Program-made: the position numbers and the translations under genes | Source: Pelodera strongyloides | Taxonomy: Eukaryota; Nematoda; Chromadorea; Rhabditida; Rhabditidae | Assembly (NCBI GenBank): GCA_036852015.1 | Contig: JAANDG010000014.1 | Location: 124,001 to 188,000 of the forward strand | DNA: 64,000 nucleotides | Reading direction: 5' to 3' | The notes under the pieces: model-generated | What the model saw: the letters and a program-made list of their open reading frames with translations, nothing else | The model's database searches: none | What the model was told of the DNA's origin: nothing | In this document: piece by piece, positions 1 to 14,006 of the stretch | Layout of the letters: each line of letters begins with the position of its first letter | Numbering within the stretch: position 1 is the first letter of the stretch

Positions 1-2722
1 TCTGTTTCTCATTCAAACCCGTCAAATGTTAGTAGTAAAGAAAGGTCGGAAGGAGAAGAGGCTTCTAAAGAGACTAGATCTAGGGGCACATTTGATATTG
101 CTTGATGCAGTTACCCACATTTCTAGGGGAGAATCCCGAACTTTATAGGGAAGGAAGAAAATTCGCATAACATTGACATTGAGATAGCAAATCAAATATA
201 TTCCATCGTTGAATGCATTATTGATAAACATACATGTTAAATGTTTTGAAACAGTAATTGACCATGTGACTAGAATTTATAAGGAAACAAAATGAGGAAA
301 AAGAAATGCTGACAATGAGCGAGAAGCGCTGGAGAGTGATGATATTTTTAAACTTTTTTTTACATGATGTTAAACTCTCCGAAAGCGCACATTATGGCTA
401 ACAGTGTGGAGAAAAACCCGAGGTGAAACATGTACCAGATATAATCTATATCTGATTAAGTTTCGCCGGCATGTTAAATGTAAACGGGCATTCCTCAAAA
501 TTCAAGTCGTTTAGTCCATGCAGTTATTAGAAAATATTGTTATTTATAAAACGTGCCTCGACTGTAACCTAACAATATGATTTTCCGACTTTGCTTCTAA
601 TTGATGGAATGCTTTTTACAGTCATCACTGCGAAAAAAAACAATATCTATGGATTTAAGCGTCGCAATGGAGTTAAGCGGTATTATGAAAAAGAGCTTCA
701 TAACCGCGCAAACACACGTTTTTTTTATCGTAAAATAATATAATATGTGTGAAAACTGTGAAAGTAATTCGTTAATCTCAATATAACGATGGCCACCCGG
801 TCGGAAACCCTGGCGAGAAAACAGCGATTGATTTTTTGCAGGACATAGAAAATTGAGGAACAAGTCCAAATGCGAAATGCCCCTAAATTCTGAACACGAT
901 GTTTTTTCAAGCGACGTGTTGTCTCTTGAAGACACTTTGAATATAAGTGCCACAAGGGGAACCTCCGTTAGGCTTTGTTTTAAAAATTGAGAAGCTGGTA
1001 AAAAAAACTTATGAAATCGTAGAGGGAATACCTTACCGACATGTGATATCGTTTATTTATGTAAACAGTTGACAGTGATGAATAAAAAGAGCATCAAAGG
1101 TCAAGATGCAAAATGTTACCGTAGAGGAAACAAGGAAATATTTAAACTTTCAAGTTTAGGATAGGAGTAGAAAGCCCTACATAAGGTTTTACCAAAATAA
1201 ACACACAATATTGTTTTCTTTTTATCGTAAAATTAGTCGGCTCAAATCGAAATATTTATAAAATGGCAACAACTGGATCACTACAACTGTGAATTGCCTA
1301 GTTTTGGGTCCTATGGTTGTTGGGGCCCAATGGGCAGGTCAGAGACCCAAACAAGTGTGAGTTCTCCTTTCTATGTGTATGTGGGTGACCAAGCTCACGT
1401 CCGCCTGTGTCAACACTCAAAAAAGGTTAGAAAAACCAGCCAGTTGACAGCACGAGAGCGCCGGAAGCTATATGAGAAACACTGAGGGAAAATGGAAAAC
1501 TTGTAAGAAAAGATAAAGATAAAGTGCAAGCAAAGGGTGCCCATGAAGATGTAAGAAGATAGACGTCATTTTTCATATAGGAAACTTGTAGATTATCTTT
1601 TATAAAATATGATTTTCATATACAAGTAGAGAAGTTTTGTTTGTTTTCATCAGTACTATGAGCTTCAAATAATTTGTAAATTGGGCTTAAAATTATAATA
1701 TTTTGTAATATATTTGAAAACCAATTAAAGGTGTCAACATAAATTCGCGTAGCTGGAATATTTTTTTTTTTGTGAAATGTTAGTTTATTGTTCTGAACAC
1801 AAGTTTAGTTTTGGAAGGGAGTCTCAAATGTGGCTATGATCGTGTAAACTGACAGTTTCTTGTCAAAAACTAACATACGAAGATCCCATGGGTGCAACAA
1901 ATGTTGCATTTAAAAGGAGTTTTCATAAGGGCTCCTATATCTGGCATGGCATGTCTAGGAAAATGGTCTTACTTATGAGAGGTCTTGAAAAAAGAAAAGA
2001 CTCGAGCAGGTGTAGTTAGTTCTTACACTTGGCTTTGAATATCCTAGATTAGCATATATTATACCTACTGCCGCAATTAACATACTGTAAGAATAGGGGG
2101 ACGGCAGCTCATTAGCTGGGGTAAGCATATTGTAAGGGTGTGATTTACAACCCTTACTCATTAAGCAATTGGGGCAGCTGGGCTTGGCATGCGCAATGGA
2201 ACAGTATCTATAGGTGTGTAGTTGCAAGGTGATCCGCCAAATAGCCCGCAAACATCACCAGGGCGGATCAGCGTGCGGCAGGTGTACAGTATCGTTTGCG
2301 CAGCCCTAAAACCTGCCAAATACTGCGCGCGCCCGGGTCGACCACAGTAATGAGGGCTAACGAGCTACAAGCGCGCAGGTCACACACCACAATCAACGAT
2401 TAGTAGGAAAAACTGGGAGCACTACAAAACAAACGAAATGTTTGAAAAATCATAAAAATTAAAACTCAATAAAGCAAAGTTAATTCGTAAACGGGACTGC
2501 AAAATGTTTTCTAAAAGTCATAGTTTCGCTTTCAGTACCTGGGTCAGGCTAAAACTAATATTGCAGCAAAAAAGGGGAAATTAAATGTGTTTGGAATGTA
2601 TATATGCCTCAGTGTTGTCATAAATTGATCCGTTGAATGTATGGTTGTCAGAATCACTTTGAATCTCATCTTTGTGCAGGCATGCGGCTGAGGACAATAC
2701 AATGGAAAATCTCGGATGTGAT

Positions 2723-2742
2723 GAGCGGCCGGCTGGCCGCTC
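2723..2742. repeat. GC-rich perfect hairpin
   Basis: An 8-bp perfect inverted repeat (GAGCGGCC / GGCCGCTC) with a 4-base loop lies in an otherwise AT-rich region. Function unknown. Confidence 0.5.
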
Positions 2743-2816
2743 ACTTTCCAGTGAAAGAGCGTGAAATTGAACTGACGGCACGCAGAATTCGCCACTAAGC
2801 ATTCATTCGCCTTTCC

Positions 2817-2849
2817 GTTTTAGGCGCATCACACGGGCACGCCTAAAAC
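2817..2849. repeat. 10-bp hairpin
   Basis: GTTTTAGGCG and its reverse complement CGCCTAAAAC are separated by 13 bases. It sits about 75 bp from the GC-rich hairpin at 2723, so the two may be parts of one structured or transposon-derived segment. No function is assigned. Confidence 0.45.
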
Positions 2850-5800
2850 ACCGCCCCTTCAACATTCACTAATGCATTCTGCACTTCCACTTCCAGAACT
2901 GGACACTGGGTGGGCTAAATGGGCTCTGAATATGTGTTAAGGTAGTTTATTAAAATAGTATTACATAGGTTAACCCCAAATCAACAGGATACAGTAAAAT
3001 ATATTACAGTTGGGCATTCTTGATTGAGGTCGAATTGATTTTTTACGAAAAATGCTTCAAAGAAGTCTTAGAAAGCGAGTGAAATTAAGAAAACGAGTCA
3101 ATTACTTTGTGCGACAAGTGAGCGAGTGGTTATATACAAATAGGCTAATATGGTCGAATGGGCAGTAGTAGGAGGTAAGAGGGCCCTTCTCGAGTGGCCA
3201 ATGCACATCGAGCCTGCACCTGCTACTGATATGCAAATATAAGGTGGACGTTGTCACAACGTGGCACCGAACTAATGAATATTGACAATCAGCCGAGGCT
3301 ATTGGGTAAATACTAGCAATTTAACTAAGTTGTCAAACGTATACCAGGGTAGGCGGGTGGAGTGGCTTTAATACTTTGAGTATATCGAATTTATGTGATT
3401 GATTTACTTTTTTTAAAGTAATTTCTTAAAAAGATACTCGGCTATAATTAGTCAATAGTTGGAGAATGATAACACAAGAGCATGTGAATCTACTGAAACG
3501 CAAATCATCCTGTTTACATGCGTTTTATGTGCATTGAAATAAAATGCGATGTTTGTGGTTTGCTGCTCCCCTTCTTTAGAAACTACAGAATTCGTCCTTT
3601 AATCGATGCGCTGTATTCTATTAATTAGACATCTCATTTCGCGTTTGTTTCTCACAATTCTTGCGGTTTAATCTGCATATTGCGGGAGGTCGCAATGTCC
3701 AATTTGGGTTGGGCGCATCAGCCGCGCGCGTACGTCTTAAATGCGATATGATGGGCCAAATGAAACGACCTAATAGCCACCCATAACGAACGCTTATAAC
3801 GGAAGGGCACTACACCTGCCACCCGAGCGGCCTCTCACCCAGAATGGCCATGGCTTATCCCCTAACATGATGGGAAAGTGACCAAGTAAGAAATGAGAAT
3901 AGTTGGACGTTACGAAATACTGGACCTGAGTGATTTTATGTATTCCTGAAATGCTATAAAAACAGGTTGACAGGAAGTTTTCTCAAATGACTGTAGAGCG
4001 AACATGTTGCGCATATGATCTCACACGCTTGATCATTAGGAATACAGAAACAATTGCACACAAAATGTGTGGAAGATATGTGTAATTGTTCTCTCCGGAA
4101 CGCACACATGTCGGCTAGCATCATTAGAACACAGGGACACTGATTCAACTCTGATTATACCTGCAATCTGCAACGTCGGTGTTCTGAGCTTACGTGCTTT
4201 TGCAACCGAAATTATTTGAGCCTAAGCCTAAGTTTGATTCCACCTACAAAAAAACTTTCCACCTACAGTTAGGAACCCTCTTTATCGCGAATTAACGTTT
4301 TCCATGGCTGAATTAGTCAATAGTATCCATGTGTACTTGAATTGCATCGAGTTGTCAACTAGCAGTGCTCTCCGTGGATGTATTGTTTGTTAATTAGACG
4401 GCCTAATTGAATTATAGCTGCGCCGCGTGTAGAGCTCAGTTACTTACTATTAAATGGAGAACTGAAAACAAAGGGAATGGGATCGTGCCCCCTGTTGTGG
4501 TTTCTTACAACTCCCACTTTAAAGCGGTACACCATCCGGTTAACTTAATTTGGACACTGTATTTCCATGCAGTGTATGCAAATAACTGCTCTATTTGTTA
4601 GTCTAAACTCTAAACAGTCATTGCATGCAATATATGGGCACGCAACAAATGGGGCTGCATCGGGCTGCAGTAGTCAAACATACGTTTTTTTTCAAACATA
4701 CCAGAAGATATATATCTTTAAAGTCGACCAAGCACTACAACATGGTCGACTTTACGCGGCTACGGTTGGTACGACGTGGTGCACTTTAGCTTCATAACAT
4801 TGTTGGCGAATTCTTTTTTTAACTCTCAAACAATATTGACTCGCGATAACGCTGTGTTTCCCTCAAGCTTACTATTCCAAGGATTGTTCCAGATCAGCTT
4901 TGAATTTACAACTTTGAATGCAATAAGTGCGTTGCTGAATACGCGGTGGTCCCGCCAGGATTAACCGCAATTTACGACAACGTTTGGTTTGTTGTATTCT
5001 TAAAATATGGCTGGTTTTTGAAGCCTTCTTTGAAAAGATACATCATTCATAATTCCTCTTCCTTAATTTTTTCACCGCATTCAACTACCAGACTTAGTTT
5101 TTTGTTTTGATATTGGCAAGTGTTTCTTTTGTATACTTTTAACATAACCTCAGTCGGCACATTCCTTTCTGCTAAAAGGTTCTTTTATCCTTGGTAGCAA
5201 TATCCGTAGTTGTGCCTGCAGAGCAATCAAGGGTGCGGGGTTGATGGGCGGAACCCTAAACAATGGTGGCCGGTCAGGGTGGAAATGGTGGCACTAAAAG
5301 TGGTGCGTTTGCATGCGTGTGCCACACGGAGCGTAACTTCTCGAGGGGCCTGGAACACTTAAGGGTAAGGGTGCGGAATAGGGGCCTGTTCTTATTGTTA
5401 GTCGAATAGGCTGGAATACATCAGACAACAACAAGATGTTACTCTCCCGACAATTAATAAGTGAACACCATATGTTAGAGGGAGATTTTAAGGAAAACTA
5501 CCCGCGGTGAATCACAGGGGAACATGGAACTACTGGGAAACTATGTGATAACTTATTGTCTTAAAGCTAGCATATTATACGCTGAAACATACGCTGGGCT
5601 GTAATTCATGTTCCGCGATTTCGTGGTGCACCACCAATTCTATATTTTACACTGTATCCAGTCCAGGCTATGATAAAATTATATCGGTTGTCGGTATGTG
5701 TATGTATGATGTTCTTGAATTTATCATAACTTATGTAATTGCGTGCTATGAGTGGGCTAATACTAGTTATTTATTTATGAGTTAAGTACACCGGGTGCCC

Positions 5801-7409
5801 GCCTTGGTCACTGCTCCCGGGCTCCCGCTCCCAATTCGGGAAGTGCCCACTGAAATCCGATACTTTTGATGTTCTATTTGCTCACCGTTCTGGGGCACCG
5901 GTCATTGGAGCGTGAAAGTCATGCCGCCCAATTCGGACCACCATATTGGGTCACTGCGTAAATAATTAGCATATTTGTGTTTGCGGAAAATGGAAGAAGT
6001 AGAATTGTACTATGTGACAGATTTTAGGGAAATTAATGGGACGGACCAACACGCTTATATTATTTCCGCAGGAGGAAAATACTACTGTACCGTACTGCAG
6101 ACAAAAAAATGTAGTATAGCAGTGAGTAGTTTTTATTTTCTTGGAAAGTGACAGCGCTCAAAAAAAGACATGAACACATGTCGAAGGAAAAAATGGCCGA
6201 GAAGATGGCCTGAAATTCTGAAATCCAAAAAAAAAGTTAGTATTCTCATTACTAGAGCAGGGAACGAAATCTGACCAACACAATTAATCATGATATGTGG
6301 CACAGTGAATATCGGATGAATAAAGCGTTTAATAATTATATTTGACAGTTGACACCTAGAGTTTAAATTTTTCACTAAAAAATGTATCAATTTTACTGGA
6401 GACGAGATCTGATACTTGTTAACACATTATCCCTTTGATTTCCATAAAAGTACTTTTTATAAAGAATACTGGAACAAAAGGAGGGTCAATTATTTTTTCC
6501 TTCGAATGGTAAGGAATCGTATAGATGCTCTGATTTGCGTTTTTTGTGTGATTTTTGTGCATTTTGAAATATTTTCTTTTTGTATACGACGGACAAAAAT
6601 CCCACGAAATTTAATTAACTCTACTACAAGAAAATATGATTTATTGCTTGAGAATAAGCCACCCATATTAAAGCGTAGAGAATTCAGCAATTGGACAGCT
6701 TCAATTCTGCTCGCTGTTTTCCAGTCTTTACATTCAAACAAATCGAGCAGTTCAATGGTTTGTGACTATTTTGCTTTATTTTTCCGTGTGCTGTCTTCCT
6801 TAGCGAAAATGTTCGATTAAATATTCTCATAAGATAAATCTCTAATTTTCCTCCCTATGAATTGATATTGGACATTAAAAAAATTGACTTAAAGTTGTAT
6901 TTTGAGGGGTAAGGTAGGAGCTTGATTTCAAATAACACCGTTTTTTTTTTTGTTGGAATATGCATTCTAACAATACGCTGGTTTAAGTCGATTTCTCTTT
7001 CCGCATCCTGAACCCACAGTTCATGAACCATATCTCTTACAGTTTCCGGTTTCCTGTGCACTTTCTTGTTTCGGCGCCCTTGTTTTTTGTTTTGTTTAGT
7101 ACAAACATTCGCCCGAACAAAATGAAACCAATTTTGCTGTATGCGCATCCAGCAAGAATGTTAACGTCACGACATACATAGTTGAAATATTTTTCAACTT
7201 CCTGACGCTGTTCTTATGTTTCATTCAAATTGTTTATATGTGTAAGGACGTTTCCACTAGTTTGTAGATTTTTGTTGGTAAGTCGTTATATGAGTTACCC
7301 GAAAACCTGAGCTCATGGTAAAAAAAGTCATGCCATTTTCGACGCAAAATACTGTCAAAGGATAAAATCACGGTGTTCAAGCTAGAAAAGAACACATCTT
7401 GTTTTTCTT

Positions 7410-7438
7410 ATTTCTTGTGGAAAATGTCCACAAGAAAT
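7410..7438. repeat. 12-bp perfect hairpin
   Basis: Perfect 12-bp arms ATTTCTTGTGGA / TCCACAAGAAAT flank a five-base loop. It could be a small RNA hairpin or a transposon remnant; nothing else supports a gene. Confidence 0.45.
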
Positions 7439-7995
7439 GCAATTCCTCTTTAACAATTATTTAAGGCAGATGTTCAGATCCTTTGACTCAATGGGTAATT
7501 AGGAGAGACATTTCCTTTTTTTGGACGCCATTAGCTTTCTGACATTTCACTGCCTGTGAAAAGATGATTCTAATTTTAGTTTCTATATGTTTTTCAAAAA
7601 ATTTCTGTATACTCTTGCTTCTACACATAAATCGCGGACAATATTCCTGCAATTAACACAGCTGTGTAATATCTCCATTCTTATTGGAGGAAATATACTT
7701 CGACTTATAGAAATATTGTAAGATGAAATAGGTAAAATGCCAAAGATTCAACGGAACCCTTCTAGAACGCTTCAAGATTCAGCATACAGTTATACTTAGC
7801 GTTCAGTTCGGTTCAATATTTACAAATGTTCACTTAGTTCATGTGAATTTGCATTCTCATGGGGCTTTCATCATGTGCCTTCGTGTGAGTCAACCATTTT
7901 AATTTAGCGCACCCTTACGAGTCTGTTAATCGAATTCTTGGAAGTTGAGCTACTCTTTGGGTGCAAGCCCTATGTTACAATGACTCAGATCGTCA

Positions 7996-8173
7996 TAAAG
8001 CGAAATACTGGCTGGTTTTTGAAACACATCGTGGGCAATCAAAGTCTCACGTAATTATGCCAAGTTGCTGGAATTTAGCTCATTTTTTATTCTAATTTAT
8101 GCTCATTTGCATAATCTACATAAGAAAGCTGGGGTACTCTAAGTGTTTCAAAAACCGGCCGGTATTTCGCTTT
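7996..8173. mobile_element. MITE, GCGAAATACCGG family, copy 1
   Basis: A roughly 180-bp non-coding element has long inverted termini that begin AAAGCGAAATAC, pass through a GGCTGG/CCGGCCGG motif and read TTTTTGAAACACATCG. The interior contains the family phrases AGCTCATTTTTTATTC and TGCTCATTTGCATAA. Seven more copies or fragments occur in the window (11682, 12862, 18199, 18578, 47757, 48843, 54433). This copy is somewhat diverged at both ends. Confidence 0.85.
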
Positions 8174-10700
8174 GAATTTTGAATTATACTTTAGCTGCGA
8201 CTGTAGTTCTGAGTCCCACTCGATTCTCGTTTTTTTAGTCCTCCATTTTTATGGATTTTTGTTTATTACAGCACACGGTAAACGTCGAAGGCTCCCAGTC
8301 TCGCTCATGATTTTTTAGACTTATACTCATAGAGTATAATAAAGTAAAACATTTTTCCCTTTCAAACTTTGGTCTCATTGAAAACAAAAATAACAGTTGG
8401 TTTGGCTGCTCATTATCAAATTTTCTTTTTTTATTGTAAAGAACTTTTTGTTGCCGTTTATGGTCAATGCTTCGCTTCAGTGAATATGAAAGGCACTAAT
8501 TAATAATTTCAAATAATATTTATTGATGTGTGCATGTAACGTTAATTGTGGAAACATAAAAATGCCATCCAAATCCAAAAACAGTTGCATTTGAGATTTT
8601 ACTATCAATAATAAAGATAAGCAAAAGTAGCATGTAACTTATTGTTTTTGCTTTATTTCTAAAAATTTTGTGATTTCAACGTCTGACTGGCTTCTTATCA
8701 CACCTCACCAATTGTGTTGCTAATTTTGAAAGCATTCTTATTGTTTTTACCGTGTTCATAAATCCTATTATTATAACGCTATATTCGTGCTTTGGTATAC
8801 GCTACTATTGCATACGTTTTAATTATATTCACGTTTATTACTCCACCATTATCACCACAATACAATTTCTTTTTAAACGTCTCTAGGGATTTGAAAACTC
8901 CCCAATCCCTTTTTTTGCTAAACAATTCGCGGGACAAAAATTCCCACAATTTTGTAGTTGAGGAAAACGCGAGAAAGTGAAAAGTTGATTACTGTCATGT
9001 GATTAACTTGTAGCTTTTTACTCAAGATATTCGACAATTTATTTAGCTTGACTCTCTTCATTTTCTATGCTATTTTTGGTGAGACGCCCACAATTTTTCT
9101 ACAAAATACATTACCCCGGGGAACCGGGTCCTCAAGTCTTAGAACCCGTCGCGAAACCAAATTAAAGCTTATATTAGACGAAGACAAGGCCTTTTATTAT
9201 TTAGACGAACAAAATCTGTGTCAGTAAAATAGAGCACTAGTAATCGTAATGAAGCCTTGCGAAAACGTCTATGTCATTGATTTGTTCTACAATTGTTCTG
9301 ATGTATACTTTTTTCTGTTACCTCATCTCCTTATGCTTATGCAAGGAAAGAGCTGAGACTTTTTTTCATATTGTCCACACTGGTCATATATTGTAAGATG
9401 TCATTTTTATACCTGTAAATGTTTTTTTTTTAAATCACAGATATTCCTAACCTATGTTTCTAAAAAAACAGCGAGTATTGTATAAGCGTGACAATATTCT
9501 CGTACTTAGCGAGACCGCAAGACTAAAACATTTTGCATAGTGTATATAGTGAGTTTTTTCGCGTTGTCCAATCACTATTCGCTATTGACTTGTTGTTTAA
9601 AGCCGCGGGGGCTAATGCTAAAGAAAGAAGAATAGGGTGTTGCCCCTGATACCTGGATACCTAAAACAATAGAACGGTGGATTATCCCCGGACATGCATT
9701 ATCATAGACGTTTCTATGCGAGCGCTGTATTGCACTTACTAATAGCTTCCTTCTTATTACTTTACTCTTTCCATTACTTCTTTACTTTTGCGTTGCCTTT
9801 GCTCTAAAATTTCATAATACTTTATTTTCTTAATGTACTTCTATACTACGTCTTCATGCTCCCATATAATAATAATAATAATTTATTACACCACAAAGGT
9901 GCGCACAAACATACATAATTAAGACAATAAATACAGTGAAGACAGAAAAACGGTAATAAGGGACATAAGGTACATGTGTAAAGGTATGCCAATATCTAAT
10001 TGAGACTGAGCGTTAGAGGATTGCGATATTTATTTTTGTGAATTAAGCGTTACGTTAGTTATGGTGAAACCACTATTTTTTTATTTATTAAATAACACCA
10101 CACACCGGGTGTGCATCACAATGAAATAATGAAAAGAAAGGTATATAACTCGTCGGGTTGTCGTTGATTGGCAAACAGGTGGCAGGTGATATGATAATAA
10201 AAGATAAAAGATAAATATATGATAATAACACAATGGAAATCAAGCGTAATTTGTAGGTAATGGTGTCAGGCATTTTAAGTTTTGCAAATATTTGCCGCGA
10301 TCGTATGATATGTGGGCGATATTGTATTGTTCCCTTAAAAAATGGGCCAAACTGAACGAGTGCGCTTAGTTCTTTAATAATTAGTTCTTACTATTTATGA
10401 TGTGCAAGGCAAGAATTGAACAATCATAAAAAATATCAATGATCATTTTTACAATTCATACATCTCATTTTTGCAAATTATCAACCCGATTTGCCTGATG
10501 ACGTAGGTAGCGTGTCACGAGTTTTCACGTTCTTCATAAAACCGAATACAAAAAGAACCTTCAAGTTGCCCATACCCTCGGGACTCTATATTTGTTTCAC
10601 AATTATTTTTGTTGTAGTATTTTTAAAACAATATGACACGTGGTTTGTGAAATTTAACTTTATTTCCATATGCAAATTTCTGGACCGTAAGATTAGATTC
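8174..10700. other. AT-rich intergenic region
   Basis: No supported gene. The region contains simple runs, such as AAT repeats near 9868-9886, and the upstream sequence of the next gene. No promoter element is clear apart from the possible trans-splice acceptor at 10701-10707. Confidence 0.5.
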
Positions 10701-10710
10701 ATTTCAGAAT

Positions 10711-13700
10711 ATGATTGTCCGGGTAGTAGCCGTCTGCGCACTATTTCTCCTTCTTAACGCTCATCAATTATTCAAAAGAGAGGCTGATGAAGTTCAGGAC
10801 CACGACTTAACGGAATACTGTCACAATATGTCCATGTATGCTGGAGAGTCGTATTGCAAGGTGAGTTATAAAAAACCCTCAGGGATGCCTTCAAGCGATA
10901 TGACACGTGGTTGGCTACGCGACTGGTGTTCAACGGCAATTCCATCTGCTTTTGGCGAATTTGTTTCAAAAACTTATGTTTCAAAACACGCGCTATGCAT
11001 CTCTTGATTTTTTTTGGATCCCTAAGAGATTTTCGGACCCCTAATTCTCATTCGGACCCGTAAAGGTAAATAGAGCCCATGCGTTTTTACTGAAGGTCTA
11101 CCTTCATTCCCCTTGCACGGTACCCGGGAGAAAAAAAAAACAGTTTCACACACAGTACTTCAACCGCTCATACATAATTTATGAAAAAAAGCAGTCTTTC
11201 TTTGGATCTCTAAGAGTTTTTCGGTAAAAATTAAGGTTTTTAACATGTGTTGCGATCTCGACCATATGATGACTGCCACGCAGTGTGCCAACACGAATCG
11301 TACATGTCTCATGGACACTGAGGTTAGTTTGGGAGAACGTTACAACTTAAAGTTGACATCGCATAAAATACCTAACCTTTTAACTACTAGATATCTACTT
11401 TAGGTTCAAACTGACCATCAATGGCAGCTTGACTTTGATAGCACTTGTATTATATAATGTGGATACGAATTCACACACCTGAAAACTATTTCAGGGTAAC
11501 ATAACCGAGACAGCATGTATGTTGACTGGATGTTTTCTTCCAGTTTACGTGGAGAACAATGCAACTGCAAGTGATAATGCGGAAAGTGATGCCGGAAAAG
11601 AGGTATACTAGTGTTTCCAACTTCTCTCACTTCTATTATATGAAATCCAATTTTTCAATGCAAAATTATGGTAGTCCAATTTTAAAGCGAAATACCGGCC
11701 GGTTTTTGAAACGCAGCGTGGACAACTGCATTCTTATGCAGCTTATGCAAATGAGCATAAATTAGAATAAAAAATCGAGCTAAATTCGAGTAAATCAGCA
11801 TAAATACGTAAGAACTCGGTTGTCCACGATGCGTTTCAAAAACCGGCCGGCATTTCGCTTTAAAGATCTTTCAATAATATTATGTGATATCGTTTCGTAA
11901 CAAATAGTCGCTATTAATCGTAAGTTCAGGAAGAAACAACGCAAACATATCCAGCAACAACTCAGGCAACTACTGAGGTGAAGTAGCTGTGCGTGGAAAT
12001 TGTCCACGAAATCAAATGAAATATCTTCGCACAGAAAGCATTGGAAATCTTTCTCGTAAAACATAATCTTAATAGGTTTCGCAGATTTATCACTTATTCT
12101 GTGCAAAAATATACTCGTTAAATTCGTTTTCGTGGACCTGCACAAATTAAAGCGTGATGCCACCTGAATTGTCTGATGCATTGCTTTGACCCCACTGTGT
12201 GCATGTAGATTAGCCTTTAAGGTACTTCATTCTTCATAATATGCACAAAATTTGAGCCCGTGTTGTCAGCATGGCAAACCGAGTAGTCGATCGAGCGTGG
12301 ACGTGACATGCTGATTTGCATTTTATTTCTACTTGGTTCGTGCTTCGGTTACCACATTAAAATGTTAAACGGAATATATTTCAGGGAGAAAATTCCTCTG
12401 TGACGACCACTTTGGAATCCGGCGAACCTCCGGCAGAAGGACCGCAGACCAAAGCTCCAGCTCAACGCCCATCGTCGGAGGACGAAGAAGAGAAAGAAGG
12501 CGACAATTCAAGTGGTAGGTTATTCCTTAGATCCGCCCAGATTAGACTAGAGGGCTATACTCATGTCAGATTAAAGGGTACAGGGTAGGACAAGGATTTG
12601 AAAAAAAAGCTGGGCAACTACACAACTATGTATTTATGCACATTTTGCTCCATTGTGTGCTACACATGCCCAGAGCAGCCGGGAAATTTTACAAATGTTG
12701 AAAAATATTCATTTAGGCTCACTGAACTGCATTATGGTCATTACCGCCGTGATTGTCTTCTGTGGCAGATACTAAAGGAGACACATGAAAACAACTATTT
12801 TATAACAAAAACGATAGAAAACGTTCTCCTCTTTCCAGCTATTGTTTTCAACACAATATGTTTAAAGCGAAATACCTGCCGGTTTTTGAAACGCATCGTG
12901 GATAAGTGAATTCTTAGGTATCTATGTTAATTTGCTCGAATTTAGCTCGGTTTTTTTATTCTAAGTTATGTTCATTTGCATAAGCTGCATTGAATGCTGG
13001 TCTAGTCGATGTGTTTCAAAAACCGGCCGGTATTTCGCTTTAATGTTCATTGAAAGAATCACAAATTTTTGGTTGAAATATTTTTTTTCAATTTTGGTTT
13101 TCCCCCGATTTCGACTTGCTAGCGAGATGGACGCGAAAATAGGGCTAAAGATGTTTCCTACGCCGATTTTTCCATTCGAGTTGAGTAGTAATTTGGTGCA
13201 CAATGAGCTTTCTTACAGCAAGAGCTTTTTTATGCTCACTCAGTCAATTTGCTATTGATTTATTGTAACTGACTACCAGTTTATTGATCTCATCTGGAAT
13301 ATTAGGTTATATATTTTTTGAAATGCATGGTTTCTTTTATACTACTGTTCATTAACATGTTCTTTATGTTCTTTCTTGAATTTCAGCATATCTAATTTAT
13401 TATATGTTTTTATAATTTTTGTTTATTTTACAAACCCCAAGTAAATTTTTTTAAAGAAAAGCGCAAAGCAAATATGCAATACAGTTCAATGAAAAAATTG
13501 CAGTTCAATGAAACAATAAGGTTTGACATGAGAGTTTAGTACGAACACAAAAACGTCTTCCGTCGGTGCGTTTTCATCGAAATACAAGAAGGCAATTCGC
13601 TATCAGGCTTGAAATTTTTCTACTTTTTATATTACTAATTAAAGATAACGACTGAAAGACAGAGTTCGCGAGATTAAACTTGAAAGTATATTTCCGTTTG

Positions 13701-13823
13701 TACTCTGAATTAAACACAAAACAAAGCATTGTGATTTTTCAGCCCTCGTGCATGTTTGCAAGTTTTGGGTTTTTTTTTGAGATATCATTCTGATATTTTG
13801 ATTATTGGTGTTATCATTTGGTG

Positions 13824-13855
<32 letters not shown>

Positions 13856-14006
13856 GAGTCGGGAAAACGGAAATAATCATATTGCGTCACTACGATATCA
13901 CCGCGATAATTTTTTGCGTCATAACGTTAAAAATTCACTTTTATTTTCTCCAACAGGATATGTCGCCAGCACAAGGAATCGTCCGACGTTTATTAGAGAG
14001 TACTGA
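10711..14006 (+). CDS. Secreted cysteine-rich protein with acidic tail, unknown function
   Basis: I do not recognise this family. Five exons join in frame: 10711-10860, 11236-11322, 11495-11602, 12385-12514 and 13957-14006, giving about 174 residues and ending in TGA. All introns are GT..AG. The start follows a good acceptor (ATTTCAG, 10701-10707) by three bases, so the mRNA may be trans-spliced. The N terminus is a clear signal peptide (MIVRVVAVCALFLLLNA). Exons 1-3 then carry about eight cysteines, including one CC pair, and several N-glycosylation sequons (NMS, NRT, NIT, NAT). Exon 4 is rich in Pro, Thr, Ser and Glu with a DEEEKE acidic run. The cysteine part followed by a mucin-like acidic segment suggests an extracellular protein. 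The exon 4-5 link is the least certain because the intron is 1.4 kb and holds a transposon and a CA repeat. A small extra exon near 11940-11980 is possible. Confidence 0.7.
11682..11863. mobile_element. MITE, GCGAAATACCGG family, copy 2
   Basis: A 182-bp element with near-perfect inverted ends TTAAAGCGAAATACCGGCCG and its complement, lying in intron 3 of the secreted cysteine-rich gene. TTAA at both edges fits a TTAA target-site duplication. Confidence 0.9.
12862..13043. mobile_element. MITE, GCGAAATACCGG family, copy 3
   Basis: A 182-bp copy in intron 4 of the secreted cysteine-rich gene, with TTAA at both ends. It has the same length as copy 2, which marks the canonical size of the family. 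Confidence 0.9.
13826..13852. repeat. (CA)n microsatellite
   Basis: About 13 CA units within intron 4 of the upstream gene. Confidence 0.95.

Larger units (their letters stand above)
1..7995. other. AT-rich intergenic region, no supported gene
   Basis: I find no convincing gene here. Open frames are short, low in complexity and lack splice-linked partners. Several GC-richer islands stand out from the AT-rich background, around 2260-2350, 2700-2860, 3660-3860, 5220-5380 and 5790-5950, but none carries a long frame or a motif I recognise. Two strong hairpins lie at 2723-2742 and 2817-2849 and another at 7410-7438; these are listed separately. Confidence 0.6.

Noticed and set aside
1294..1485. 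63-codon frame with mixed composition
   Set aside because: No acceptor, no partner exon and no recognisable motif.
6416..6820. 134-codon open frame, plus strand
   Set aside because: AT-driven composition, no motif, no splice partners, and an overlapping frame of 83 codons on the other strand.
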